Below, piece after piece: positions 37,819-47,866 of a DNA stretch of 64,000 nucleotides. Each line of letters opens with the position of its first letter. Position 1 is the stretch's first letter. The notes beneath the pieces were generated by a model. It saw nothing but the letters and a program-made list of their open reading frames with translations. It made no database searches and was not told the DNA's origin. Source of the DNA: Ruminococcus sp. (GTDB lineage: Bacteria > Bacillota > Clostridia > Oscillospirales > Ruminococcaceae); assembly GCA_021201755.1 (NCBI GenBank), contig JAJQEI010000037.1:124001-188000 (forward strand). Reading direction: 5' to 3'. Made by a program: the position numbers and the translations under genes.

Positions 37819-39885
37819 ATGCAATTACAAAAGATTTTATGTGCTGCGGTTGCAGCAATGATGGCGATAGGCAGTCTGACCGTAAGCAGTTCTGTAACAG
37901 CGGAAGAGTGTGTGGATTACGCTTTTGTAGAGGAAAATGTTGTTAATGCAGATACGACGACAGAAAGCAATTCTGATGAAACAGATGCTTCTCACTTCAC
38001 CTACACCAATTATGGGGATTCTATTGCAATCACAGGGTTTGATGGTTCAGTCGATGATGTGGTGATTCCATCGGAAATCGAGGACTTGCCGGTGACAGAA
38101 ATTGGCGAATATGCCTTTGCATCGATCACCGTGAATTCCGTTGTGGTTTCGGAAAGCGTAATGTATATTGCAAAGAATGCGTTTCAGTTTTGTGATCCGC
38201 TCACCGAAATTACAATCTTGAACCCATCTTGTGAAATTTATGATTCTTACGAAACAATCACGAATTGCTATATTTACCTTGTGTCTGGTGAAGATTTTGA
38301 ATATTACACTGGCACAATCTATGGCTATGCGGATTCTACAGCACAGACTTATGCGGAAACGTATGGTTATACTTTTACTGCAATTGAAGAAAGCAGCAGC
38401 ACAGGTACGCTGCATATTGTAGACGAAAACGATGATGTTTCGGCAGGTCTTGAAAGTGAGATCATTGCACAATATGCGGCAGCCTATCCGGATGTCGATC
38501 TGAGCGACTTTTCACTTGTGTTTCTTCCGGGTAGTTCTTATATTTATGAGAATTATTCTAGCACTTATTGTTTTGCTATGTATTATCAAAATACCTATCT
38601 GCTTTGTAACATCGTTACAGTTTATGTGAGGACGGATGGTGAAGTGGAGGCAGGGATTGTGGACGAATCCTTGATCGATTACTGCCTATCATCCCTCGAT
38701 CCGAATTATCTCTCAGAGGAAGAAATTTTGCGCTATGTTTGCTGCGAGGCAGATGATAATATCTTATCAGATGAGCCGTTATCAATTACGCTTGCAGTAG
38801 GCAAAAATTTTTGCGAGACAGTAGCGGGAGTTTCGCTGACGTATGCAATCACATATGAATATACCGATGGGGAACGCATCTTTTTCTTCGATGCGTATAC
38901 TGGCATGGGATTGGCATACATGAATGGCTGGGACGATGGAATCCAGTACGGCTGGAAAGGTATGATGCAGCTGTCGTATTCTGAAGAAGATGACGTATAT
39001 ACATTTACGGTGGAATCCACATATAGCGATTTGGATGGCTGGCTTACGTTAGCGGACGTTGACACAGGCGAGGAACTGGCGGTGATGACAGAAGCGGGAA
39101 CGACAGAGGATGGATATTATCGTTATACCTGTTCTGTGACATTGCCTTCGGATACAGATACAACCAAAACGCTATACGCTTATATCGAGCATGATGATCT
39201 TTGGCCCGGAGATGTGAGCGAATTGGAGGTTTCTAATTTCATAACAGTGGAGATCAGTGGGACACAGACGACTACCACTACAACCTATATTTACACTACG
39301 ACAGAAACAGAAACTACCATTGTTGGATGCAAATATATCTATCTGGATACTGAGCCGGACAAAACAACATACAGTATTGGGGAAGAACTGGATTTAACGG
39401 GGCTTTTGGTTTCGGTTTATGTGGAAACATGGTGCGTACAGGAGCGTGTTTCACCGATTGATGCTTCTGGCTTTACGATTGACACTTCAGCGTATGACAA
39501 TATAACCGCAGGTACATATCCGATTTATGTTTCTTATAGTGGTGCGCTTAACCGTGTTACAATTGAGGTAGAAGTGATTGACAGCGAAACGACTGTCACA
39601 ACTGTTTCCGAAGAAACCACCACGACTACCACAGAAACGACAACCACTACCAGCACAACAACTGAAAACGGCTCTAGCATTGTCGGCGACGTCAATCTAG
39701 ATGGCACAGTTAGCCTAGCGGATACCGTGTTCTTGAATAAATACATATCAGGTGCAGTTTCCCTTAATGACCAAGCCTATGCGAACGCCGATGTCAACGC
39801 AGACGGCTCAGTAGACAGCGACGATGCGTTGACACTGCTGAAATTTTAGGTGCAGTTGATTGCAGAAATACCGTATACAAAATAA
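37819..39885 (+). pseudogene. Secreted BspA-LRR / Ig-like / dockerin protein, last dockerin helix cut by TAG
   Basis: 688 codons from ATG 37819 (AGGAGGG upstream). Signal peptide (MQLQKILCAAVAAMMA), BspA-type LRR segment (about 60-150, IPSEIEDLPVTEIGEYAF), a middle part with PepSY-like beta-hairpins, a bacterial Ig (group 3) domain (TYSIGEELDLTGLLVSVYV), a Thr-rich linker and a C-terminal type I dockerin. TAG at 39847-39849 replaces the CAG seen at the same place in the neighbouring copy (LLKF-stop-VQLI against LLKFQVQLI). The loss is only 13 residues, but it removes the end of the second dockerin helix, which may weaken cohesin binding. The product is otherwise complete and exported. Confidence 0.82.
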
Positions 39886-39904
39886 AAAATGAGGAAAAAA
39901 TGGG

Positions 39905-41290
39905 ATGAAAATTTTTGGGAAAATGATGGCACTTGCAGTTACAGAAGCCATGTTGCTCACGGGTGTATCCTTACAGAATTGGGTACCGCAAATGGCAGAA
40001 TTGGTAGCTGTTGCGGATGAAAGCGAAGAGACCTATACCTATAGCGACTTGACTTATGCTTATTTGGAAGACGGAACAATCGAAATTACAGATTGTGATA
40101 TAACAGAGACGGTCTTTGAAGTACCATCGGAAATAGATGGCGTTACTGTTAACGTGTATTGGTGACAGTGCATTTTCTACACAAAAGACATTGGTTTCTG
40201 TTACGCTGCCGGATACCATTACCAGCATTGGTGGCTGTGCATTTATGTCGTGCAGCAGTTTGGAGGAAATTGAGATTCCAAATAGTGTGACTTATATTGA
40301 TGCCCTTGCATTTTTTTCTACGCCTTGGCTTTTAGAAAAGCAAGCGGAAGATCCTCTTGTGATCGTAAATTCCAATATTTTGGTAGATGCCCAGACAGCC
40401 GCTGGCGAAGTTATCGTTCCCGAAGAAGTGACTACGATTTCCCCTTATGCGTTCTATTTTTGTCACTATGTGGAAAGCGTGGAGATTTAGGGCGACGTCA
40501 CTACCATTGATTATAGTACATTTTCTAATTGCGATTGTCTGACCGAAATCACCCTTCTGAACAGTATCACTGCAATTGAACGGCGTGCTTTTTGTGGCTA
40601 TACCGCTCTGACGGATGTCTATTTTGAAGGAACACAAGAAGAATGGGATGCCATAACAATTGATTCAGAAGAAAATGACTGTTTGACAAATGCTACCATT
40701 CATTGTCTCGGAAGCATAGAACCGAAACCGAGTGGTGATTTTGGTTTGGAAAGCGAACCGGATAAAGTGACATATATAGTAGGCAAAGAACTGGATTTCA
40801 CCGGCTTACAAGTCATACTTACATACAGTTCGATAGGTGGTTATGATGGTCCTGATCTAGCTTTAATCTATATCGGAAATCCTCTTGAGGATCTGGAAAA
40901 GTTTGTGGTAGATACCAGTGCATTTGACAGCAGCACACCGGGGAGTATGAAATTACGATTTCTTGTACCGACGAAACAAAATATCAATATTGGGTGTTTG
41001 CTGTAGAACCGTTGTGTTCTTTTACCGTGATTGTCACAGACGGCGAAACCACTACCACCACTGAAAACGGCTCTAGCATTGTCGGCGACGTTAATCTGGA
41101 TGGCACAGTTAGCCTGGCAGATACCGTGTTCTTGAATAAATATATATCAGGTGTAGTTTCCCTTAACGACCAAGCCTATGCGAACGCCGATGTCAACGCA
41201 GACGGCTCAGTAGACAGCGACGATGCGTTGACGCTGCTGAAATTTCAGGTGCAGTTGATTGATGTGCTGCCGTATGATGAAACCAAATAA
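39905..41290 (+). pseudogene. Paralogous BspA-LRR / Ig-like / dockerin protein with two frameshifts and one TAG
   Basis: About 461 codons if restored. It lies 19 bases after the preceding paralogue. Parts are spread over frames: signal peptide and first LRR (39905-40150), LRRs (CIGDSAF, LPDTITSIGGCAF, from about 40150), TAG at 40488-40490 (VEI-stop-GDVTTID, Gln likely), more LRRs and the Ig domain (TYIVGKELDFTGLQVILTY). A one-base frameshift near 40948 follows, where restoring a T gives STPGSYEITIS. A complete dockerin comes last (GDVNLDGTVSLADTVFLNKY ... LLKFQVQLIDVLP). Three lesions make it a pseudogene; the dockerin itself is intact. Confidence 0.8.
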
Positions 41291-41344
41291 AGTTTTTATA
41301 CAAAACAAAGAGATACTATAATTGACTCTGTAAGAGAAAGAATG

Positions 41345-41388
41345 AAAAACAGGAGGTTAGAAGTTAAAATTCTAACCTCCTGTTTCCG
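41345..41388 (+). terminator. Terminator of dockerin gene pair
   Basis: AACAGGAGGTTAGAA and TTCTAACCTCCTGTT form a perfect 15-base-pair stem. From 41389 to 41640 there is no gene; a TATAAT hexamer at 41559-41564 may serve the next gene. Confidence 0.9.
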
Positions 41389-41640
41389 ACTATCTACGCT
41401 CTAGAATCAGATTGCTTTTATAAATGTTAGGTTCATCTTTGCGGGAAGGTAGAAAAAGTTTCTCTGTATGAAATCAATTTTCATCAAACTTTTACCTTTT
41501 TTTTTATCACATTAGTAATGTAAAATCATCATGTAATCAGCTGATTTTGTGTAGATTGTATAATATGCATAGAAATTCGGTGGATTCAGAAAATTTTGTA
41601 AGGACAGGGTGAAAAACGATTGTCCGGAATGGAGTAGAAA

Positions 41641-42222
41641 ATGAGGAAGAAAAAAATATTGGCAATGCTAGTGTCTACAGGATTGTTGGTTGGGTTGGCT
41701 AGTGGCTTAACAGGATGCGGCGACATAGAGACAGAAAATGAATCTGAGGAAGAGACTGCGGATAGCATAATTCCAGATGATGCTACTTGGCTTGATGGTA
41801 ACGCATATTATGCTTACGATGATTCGTTGGCATGGGATGAAGCAGAAGCATTTTGTACAGAACTTGGCGGGCATCTGATTTCTATCAACTCCAAAGAGGA
41901 ACAGTCTCTTACGGTAAAATTGGCAAAGGAAACTGGAAAAGACAATATATGGACGGGCGGCTATCTGGATGACGATACCTGGGCGTGGACAGATGGCAGT
42001 AACTTTTTCTCTTACACCAACTGAGATACATCACAACCGGATTCTTATGATGGCGTTGAAGCTTACATACGTTTTACTAGTTTCGATATTTACTATGAAG
42101 AAACAAATTGGACTGCAAATGAAGGAAAATGAAATGACATAGCACTCAGTGGTGACAGCGATGCACCGCTAAGTAGTTTTGGCTTTATTTGTGAATGGCA
42201 GGATGCGACTAGATTGTTGTAA
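41641..42222 (+). pseudogene. C-type lectin-domain lipoprotein with two in-frame TGA codons
   Basis: 193 codons. A lipoprotein signal with lipobox TGCG at about residues 25-28. Then a C-type lectin-like domain: NAYYAYDDSLAWDEAEAFCTELGGHLISINSKEEQ, IWTGGYLDDDTWAWTDGS, then TN-stop-DTSQPDSYDGVE and GK-stop-NDIAL, FGFICEW. The two TGA codons (42022-42024, 42130-42132) fall exactly where this fold has its two conserved Trp residues (YTNW and GKWND), so each is TGG changed to TGA. Without them the sugar- or protein-binding face is lost. UGA is a normal stop in several genes here, so recoding to Trp is unlikely. Confidence 0.82.
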
Positions 42223-42262
42223 AAACAAGGATATAGCTGGAAAAAGATACAATGAAATAATC

Positions 42263-42300
42263 ATAAAACCTCCCTATTCAATCAAAAGGGAGGTTTTTAA
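42263..42300 (+). terminator. Terminator
   Basis: AAAACCTCCCT and AGGGAGGTTTTT pair across a short loop, after the lectin gene. Confidence 0.85.
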
Positions 42301-42361
42301 TGCCTACGTGGCACCCACTTATATTTACATCGATTAACACGTGTTCCATAAAAATTGTAGC

Positions 42362-42390
42362 TTGACAAGTTACGAATAGCATGATATAAT
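42362..42390 (+). promoter_or_regulatory. Promoter of nitroreductase-like gene
   Basis: TTGACA (42362-42367) and TATAAT (42385-42390), 17-base spacer. Confidence 0.85.
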
Positions 42391-42473
42391 AGAATTGAAA
42401 TGTAAAATTTATAAACAGTTTCAAACGGTTTTATAGAAACCTTTGGAACATGAAATCGAGCAAGGAGGTTAAT

Positions 42474-43136
42474 ATGACATTACAAGAAGCAATGTGCGTG
42501 CGGCATAAGGTGAGCAAATACAAAGATAAGCCGCTATCGGCTGATATTGTCCGACAGCTTGATGACAGAATTAAGGTGCAAAATCAGAAATATGGTTTGA
42601 AGATGCAGCTTTTCACGGAGCGCAAGGATGCAATGCCAGGGATTATAGCTGCACTGATGTCAAAGGGTGTAAAAAACTACATCATCCTGGCAGGTTTCAA
42701 CGCACCGGGCATAGATGAGAAATTGGGGTACAGCAGTGCCGATTTGATGCTTTATGCACAAACGCTCGGTTTGAATACTTGGTGGATTGGTGGAATGTAC
42801 AGTTGGAAGAATGCAAAGAAGAATATCAATGCAGGAGAGGACACCAAAATTATCGGAATCGTTGTGGTTGGCTATGGTGAGAATCAGGGTATTCCGCATA
42901 AATCCAAAGCAGCTTCTGAGATTGCGTCCTATGAGGGTACTGCACCGGAGTGGTTCAAAGCAGGTGTTTCAGCGGCTCTGTTAGCACCAACGGCAATGAA
43001 CAAGCAGGCATTTACCATCAAAGGGAAAGACAACAAGGTTCGCATGACTTGTGATAATGGTTCTTATTCCAGAGCTAATTTGGGAATTGGAAAATATCAT
43101 TTTGAACTGGGTGCTGGTAAGGACAATTTTAAGTGA
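42474..43136 (+). CDS. Nitroreductase-family flavoprotein
   Basis: 220 residues from ATG 42474, with AAGGAGG upstream. The N-terminal MTLQEAMCVRHKVSKYKDKPL (FMN-binding RRS-type loop), NYIILAG, DLMLYAQTLGLNTWWIGGMY and the later APTAMNKQAF (the AP-A-NxQ motif) match FMN-dependent nitroreductases. It likely reduces nitro, quinone or enone groups with NAD(P)H in the cytoplasm; the real substrate is unknown. Single gene between two terminators, intact among broken secreted-protein genes. Confidence 0.87.
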   Translation: MTLQEAMCVRHKVSKYKDKPLSADIVRQLDDRIKVQNQKYGLKMQLFTERKDAMPGIIAALMSKGVKNYIILAGFNAPGIDEKLGYSSADLMLYAQTLGLNTWWIGGMYSWKNAKKNINAGEDTKIIGIVVVGYGENQGIPHKSKAASEIASYEGTAPEWFKAGVSAALLAPTAMNKQAFTIKGKDNKVRMTCDNGSYSRANLGIGKYHFELGAGKDNFK

Positions 43137-43138
43137 AA

Positions 43139-43178
43139 AAAAGCAAGGTTTTCCTAAAAATTAACCTTGCTTTTTTTA
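43139..43178 (+). terminator. Terminator of nitroreductase-like gene
   Basis: AAGCAAGGTT and AACCTTGCTT stem followed by seven Ts. Confidence 0.88.
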
Positions 43179-43291
43179 CGTTTATAAAAGAATTGATATT
43201 GTCAATATCGGTCGAAGAATTTCCCCTTGTCTATAATGTACAAGATGCCGAATATTTTATTGTAAAATTTCACAAAATTTGTAATTTTCGC

Positions 43292-43324
43292 TTGACATTT
43301 CTCTCCCCCCCCTTGTGGTATAAT
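43292..43324 (+). promoter_or_regulatory. Possible slippage-variable promoter with a C8 tract in the spacer
   Basis: Consensus TTGACA (43292-43297) and TATAAT (43319-43324) are separated by 21 bases, four too many. The spacer includes eight Cs in a row (43305-43312). Loss of about four Cs would give the ideal 17. The downstream gene is the dockerin-protease at 43447. Confidence 0.5.
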
Positions 43325-43446
43325 AAAAACAGTAAAAAAGAACAACCTTACACCATGATGCACAGAAAAAGGAGGCTCAGTTTTTTTTGCATCGCTTTTG
43401 AGACAAAATTTACGACTTATTTTTAGACTTCTAGGAGGGACGTTAC

Positions 43447-44335
43447 ATGAAGAAAAAGAAATTCGCTGCAATTTTTGCCGCTGTGGCAATCGCAGCAACA
43501 CCTGTTTCCACCTTAACGGCGTCGGCGGAGGATTCAGTAGATGCGACGACGACGACAATTTACGGGGACATCAACGGCGATGGAAGTATCAAGTATAAGC
43601 TCTTCTACAGATGTTTCAAGTTCTGATGCAGATTTAAATGCTTTAATCGGGACAAATGACAGATATACTGACAATGCTTTAAATGGTATTGTTCGTATTT
43701 CGATGAATTGTGGCTATGGCACCGGATTTGTAGTAGATGAACACACAATTGCAACTGCTACACATTGTGTCTACACACATAGTTCTGGTTCTGATAGCGA
43801 CACTTACATTACAGGAATTAGATTTTATGATGATTCAGGTGAATTAGAAAAGGTGATTTACGATCCTGTAGAATATCATGTGCCGTATTATTATATTACC
43901 GCTGTTCTCGGAGATAGCAACGAGAACCAGAGAAAATATGATTATGCATTAATCACTGTTGAAGATGACTTGAGCGATTATATGTGTTTCAATTTAGGTA
44001 CAGTTCTAGATGATTTTATTTCTTCGGATACGCTTGTTTATGTGACAGGCTATTTAGATACTACAAGAAAAACAGGCGAAGGAAATGCTATAAGCGAAGA
44101 GGAAATATCTAGCTTATATAGTAAAGCTAATACAAGCTTTACCCTGTTTTATGATTGCGACACTGAAGGCGGTACAAGTGGTGGTCCTGTGTATATCAAA
44201 ACTAGTTTTCGAGGGCAAGAATATATTATACAGTAATTGGTATTCATAGGGGTGGTGTGACGGATAGTTATAATAACGGTGCTCGGATGACACCAACATT
44301 ACTTCGTTTTTACTTGAATAACCCTAATGTCTAAG
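43447..44335 (+). pseudogene. Secreted V8-like serine protease with remnant N-terminal dockerin, frameshifted
   Basis: ATG 43447 with AGGAGGG upstream opens a signal peptide (MKKKKFAAIFAAVAIAATP) and the first half-loop of a dockerin (IYGDINGDGS). The rest of the dockerin is missing and the frame closes at 43623. In the next frame (from about 43575) a glutamyl endopeptidase/V8-like domain follows: CGYGTGFVVDE, ATHCV (His), YDYALITVEDD (Asp) and EGGTSGGPVY (Ser), a full triad. A second shift near 44225 (EYI then YYTVIGIHRGG) is needed to reach the natural end PTLLRFYLNNPNV at 44335. Deletion plus frameshifts mean no full secreted enzyme is made. It would have acted outside the cell as part of a protein-degrading or maturation set. 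Confidence 0.78.
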
Positions 44336-44350
44336 AAAGGAATGATTTTT

Positions 44351-45451
44351 ATGAAGAAAAAAACTCGAATTTTGTCAACCATTTTAGCTGCTGTGATTTG
44401 CAGCTGTGTGTATATTGGCTCACTTCCTAATTTTGCAGATGCAGCAGCATATCCCACTTACGATATAGAATTGCCAAATGGATATGATGATTATACTTTT
44501 GTGGGTTATACTGGACACTGGATGGGTAGTGAATATTATTCATCTGTGCTTTATCAAAAACCAGAGGAAAGTTCTACAAAGTTGTTTGAATTGACTTTGT
44601 ACTATACAAATTGCACAACTTTGACGTTGAGTGAGGACGGTCTTGAAACGTTTGAAGAAATTTATGCAGAGTACGAAGATACGTTGGATTTTGATTATTG
44701 TGAGACTGGCGGATCATCTCCTTTTATCGTTGATGATACATACATAGAAGAGGTTAGGGTTTATTTGTACGATCGTGCACCCATCAGCGAAACAATACCG
44801 GATGAACAGCTTGAATTTACAGTAAAAAAAGATATCTTGGTTACGTTCTGTGATGTTCTGGATGAAGCGGATGTTTTGTTGTCGGCTGAATACCATTACA
44901 CAAATTGGTGTGGTCAGGATGGATACTACGACCAGACAATAATATTTACAGGTGCGCCGGAGGGTGAAACTGAGCAAATTCAAGAAATTGTTTCTGCTTA
45001 TGACGATGATGCTGTGGTGACAGAAACATCTGCGGATGAAACCGGTACAATTTATACAATTTCACCAGTAGAAGATTATAATGTAAGCAATGAAATTAGA
45101 ACCGTTTTGCTTACAGAATACTCGGGTACTTCTGTTATAAAATATTGTGAATTTTTGGATAGTTCATCTGATGTGCAAACATCCTCTATCGACCTTCTCG
45201 CCGAAGAAATCGCCCTCTACGGCGACATGGACGGAGACGAAGAAATCTCCTTAAACGATGCCTATCTGATACAAGCGGCTTTTGCGGACGAAGCCGCCGG
45301 TCTGGATTCTGGTTTTACGGATACCCAGAAAACCGCAGCAGATATTGACGGCGACGGTGTAATAACCATCAAAGATGCGTATTATATGATGATGTATTTC
45401 GTAAGCCAATCTGCGGGAAATGCGGTTTCTTGGGAAGAAATTATTGGATGA
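44351..45451 (+). CDS. Secreted protein with C-terminal dockerin-like module
   Basis: 366 residues from ATG 44351 (GAAAGGA upstream). A signal peptide (MKKKTRILSTILAAVICSCVYIG) leads to a beta-rich domain of about 250 residues rich in Tyr, Asp and Glu that I do not recognise. A C-terminal pair of calcium-loop motifs follows: GDMDGDEEISLNDAYLIQAAF and ADIDGDGVITIKDAYYMMMYF. These are divergent, with a longer gap between loops than the type I dockerins nearby, so it may bind another cohesin. Intact. It follows the protease gene by 15 bases and is probably co-transcribed. Confidence 0.82.
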   Translation: MKKKTRILSTILAAVICSCVYIGSLPNFADAAAYPTYDIELPNGYDDYTFVGYTGHWMGSEYYSSVLYQKPEESSTKLFELTLYYTNCTTLTLSEDGLETFEEIYAEYEDTLDFDYCETGGSSPFIVDDTYIEEVRVYLYDRAPISETIPDEQLEFTVKKDILVTFCDVLDEADVLLSAEYHYTNWCGQDGYYDQTIIFTGAPEGETEQIQEIVSAYDDDAVVTETSADETGTIYTISPVEDYNVSNEIRTVLLTEYSGTSVIKYCEFLDSSSDVQTSSIDLLAEEIALYGDMDGDEEISLNDAYLIQAAFADEAAGLDSGFTDTQKTAADIDGDGVITIKDAYYMMMYFVSQSAGNAVSWEEIIG

Positions 45452-45543
45452 TCGTTTTCACGATGCAAACAATCTAGAACATAATCGTGCGGTTGGATTC
45501 TTTACGTATCTGGCCGCATTTATTTTCATCCATTGTGCAGAAA

Positions 45544-45582
45544 AAAACAGGTGTGAAAAATTTTTGCACCTGTCCTTTTTTT
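45544..45582. terminator. Bidirectional terminator between dockerin gene and rplA
   Basis: ACAGGTG and CACCTGT pair across a loop of As and Ts, with A and T runs outside, between converging genes. Confidence 0.75.
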
Positions 45583-45599
45583 ATTTTTATGACGATTCT

Positions 45600-46295
45600 T
45601 TATATACCGTATTTATTTGTAGAAACCTTGACACCTACGCCCATGGTTGAAGCGACAGTACAGGACTTTAAATAGGTACCCTTTGCAGCTGCCGGTTTTG
45701 CCTTGACAATTGCTTCTATCAGGGTTTCAAAGTTTTGGGACAGCTTTTCCGTGCCGAAAGAAGCTTTCCCGATTGGACAGTGGATGATATTCGTTTTATC
45801 CAGACGATATTCAATCTTACCTGCCTTTGCCTCTGTGACAGCCTTAGCCACATCTGGTGTAACAGTACCTGCCTTCGGGTTTGGCATCAACCCACGAGGC
45901 CCGAGGATTTTACCCAAACGACCAACCAGACCCATCATGTCCGGAGAAGCGATAACAACGTCGAAATCCATCCAGTTTTCCTTGGTGATACGATCTACTA
46001 AATCTTGTCTGCCCACATAATCAGCACCGGCAGACTGTGCTGCTTCATACTTGTCTTCCTTACAGAATACCAGAACACGAACTTTTTTACCGGTACCATT
46101 CGGCAGTACAACTGCGCCACGAACCTGTTGGTTGGCGTGGCGAGAGTCTACACCCAGACGAATATGTGCTTCGACGGTTTCGTCGAATTTTGCCTTTGCA
46201 TTCTCGCAAACCAAAGTCAGTGCTTCTTCGGCTGCATATTGCTTGCCAGCATCTACAGCCTTACGGCTGTCATTATATTTCTTTCCGTGTTTCAT
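45600..46295 (-). CDS. rplA: 50S ribosomal protein L1
   Basis: 231 residues, normal length. Conserved [46 protein letters not shown] start and the signature [25 protein letters not shown]. It binds 23S rRNA in the L1 stalk and, in many bacteria, represses the rplK-rplA mRNA. It is the last gene of this cluster; rplJ-rplL, which usually follow, are absent and a terminator and a dockerin gene come instead. Confidence 0.98.
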   Translation of the reverse strand: MKHGKKYNDSRKAVDAGKQYAAEEALTLVCENAKAKFDETVEAHIRLGVDSRHANQQVRGAVVLPNGTGKKVRVLVFCKEDKYEAAQSAGADYVGRQDLVDRITKENWMDFDVVIASPDMMGLVGRLGKILGPRGLMPNPKAGTVTPDVAKAVTEAKAGKIEYRLDKTNIIHCPIGKASFGTEKLSQNFETLIEAIVKAKPAAAKGTYLKSCTVASTMGVGVKVSTNKYGI

Positions 46296-46378
46296 GTTAA
46301 TTAAATCCTCCTAGTTTAGTGGTGCGCTGACGTATACATCAGCTAGCGGAATGTTCCTCCCACTTTTTTTGACAGCCT

Positions 46379-46804
46379 TTAGTCTACGACAACGATACCC
46401 ATTGAGCGAGCAGTACCGGCAATCATGGACATAGCAGCCTCTAAAGAACCAGCGTTTAAGTCGGGCATTTTCTGCTCTGCGATCTTCTGAATCTGTTCCT
46501 TTGTGATATTGGCAACCTTATTTTTATTTGGTTCGCCGGAAGCGGTTTCGATGCCGCAAGCTTTCTTAATGAGTACAGCTGCAGGCGGAGTCTTTGTGAC
46601 AAAGGAGAACGAGCGATCTGCATAAACAGTGATGACAACTGGAATGATCATACCGATGTCATTCTTGGTACATTCATTAAATTCCTTTGTGAATGCCATA
46701 ATATTGACACCATGCTGACCCAGAGCCGGACCAACAGGCGGTGCAGGAGTAGCCTTTCCTGCCGGAATCTGTAGTTTAATATAACCTGTTACTTTTTGTG
46801 CCAT
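46379..46804 (-). CDS. rplK: 50S ribosomal protein L11
   Basis: 141 residues from ATG 46804 (GGAGGTGTG upstream). Conserved [36 protein letters not shown] and the C-terminal rRNA-binding part ending [10 protein letters not shown]. It forms the GTPase-associated centre with 23S rRNA. It follows nusG after a 108-base spacer holding a GTGGGAG stretch and stems that could serve L1-mediated control; a GTGGGAGG also lies before rplA. Confidence 0.98.
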   Translation of the reverse strand: MAQKVTGYIKLQIPAGKATPAPPVGPALGQHGVNIMAFTKEFNECTKNDIGMIIPVVITVYADRSFSFVTKTPPAAVLIKKACGIETASGEPNKNKVANITKEQIQKIAEQKMPDLNAGSLEAAMSMIAGTARSMGIVVVD

Positions 46805-46912
46805 TGCGCACACCTCCATATTGTGGTTACGGCGAGAGGTATTTTCACGACCTCTCTCCCACTTTTGGAAGTCAAATTTTACTGTTTTGACTTCGTCTTT
46901 TTAATCTTTTTG

Positions 46913-47458
46913 TTAAATATCCTGATGGACAATCTGGTCTACTTGCAGCGTTGCCAGTGTTTCACGACCGAACATAGAAATCAGCACATCGACAGTTCCC
47001 TCGTCCAAGTCGATTTTTTGTACAACGCCAGTGAAGCCATCCATTGCCGTACCGAAAACAACCACATAGTCGCCTACGTCGTAGTTCAGCTCTAGCTTTT
47101 TGCCCAGCTGGTTGACGCCTAGTGCTGCGACTTCTTTTTCTGACAGTGGTGTCGGTTCTGAACCGGGTCCGACGAATCCGGTAACGCCACGGATATTTTT
47201 CATAACGTGCCATGTATCGTCGGTATAGACCATTTTTAACAGAACGTAACTGGGGAATGTTTTCCGTTCCACTTCTCGTTTTTGCGGCTTGCCATTTTTG
47301 TCTTCTGTGACTTCTTCCACCATTTCCGTGGGAACCTGTACTTCCTGGATGAGGTCATAAAGCTTGCGGTTTTCCACGACCTTTTCAATATCCTTTGCTA
47401 CCTTATTTTCATAGCCGGAATAGGTATGAATGACATACCATTTCGCTGCTTCTGACAT
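46913..47458 (-). CDS. nusG: Transcription termination/antitermination factor NusG
   Basis: 181 residues. N-terminal NGN domain (AAKWYVIHTYSGYENKVAKDIEKVVENR, FPSYVLLKMVYTDDTWHVMKNIRGVTGFVG) and C-terminal KOW domain (YDVGDYVVVFGTAMDGFTGVVQKID). It binds RNA polymerase, and links it to Rho or the ribosome. Standard place between secE and rplK. A short acidic insert is visible at about residues 45-60. Confidence 0.97.
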   Translation of the reverse strand: MSEAAKWYVIHTYSGYENKVAKDIEKVVENRKLYDLIQEVQVPTEMVEEVTEDKNGKPQKREVERKTFPSYVLLKMVYTDDTWHVMKNIRGVTGFVGPGSEPTPLSEKEVAALGVNQLGKKLELNYDVGDYVVVFGTAMDGFTGVVQKIDLDEGTVDVLISMFGRETLATLQVDQIVHQDI

Positions 47459-47494
47459 AGTATAATCCTCCCAAGTTTCTTTTTTGTCACGTTT

Positions 47495-47851
47495 TTAGCT
47501 GGAAAGTCCCATAAAGAATTCCATTAGCTGCAGCAGTCCGGTATCAATTAGACCGATGAGAACCGATCCAATGAGTATCACTGCCAAGACAACAAGGGTA
47601 TTGTTAAATACTTTCTTTCTGTCCGGCCAAACAACTTTTTTGAATTCTTTTCTCAGATCTTTGAACCAGCTGCCGATTCGGGCGAAAATGTTCTTCTTTC
47701 CCTTTGGCTTTTGCTTTTTGTTACTAGAATCTTTTTTTGCTACAGCTTTTGCTTCTTTTGCAGCTGCCTTTTCTGCTTTTTTGGTTTCCTTGCTGTCAGA
47801 CTGCTCGGTTTTTGCAGACGGCTCTGCAGCATTCTTTTCAATTTCTGCCAT
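47495..47851 (-). CDS. secE: Preprotein translocase subunit SecE
   Basis: 118 residues, longer than the minimal form because of an Ala/Lys/Glu-rich N-terminal extension (1-55). Core: RIGSWFKDLRKEFKKVVWPDRKKVFNNTLVVLAVILIGSVLIGLIDTGLLQLM, an amphipathic helix and one membrane helix. It clamps SecY in the translocon used by the many exported proteins here. Located between rpmG and nusG as usual. Confidence 0.95.
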   Translation of the reverse strand: MAEIEKNAAEPSAKTEQSDSKETKKAEKAAAKEAKAVAKKDSSNKKQKPKGKKNIFARIGSWFKDLRKEFKKVVWPDRKKVFNNTLVVLAVILIGSVLIGLIDTGLLQLMEFFMGLSS

Positions 47852-47866
47852 TGCATGAGCCTCCCA

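Noticed and set aside
41641..42222. UGA read as tryptophan in the lectin and symporter genes
   Set aside because: TGA ends intact genes such as the hydrolase (3655), the ligase (6900) and argS (52500), and one TGA (58512) fits Arg better. TGG-to-TGA mutation is simpler.
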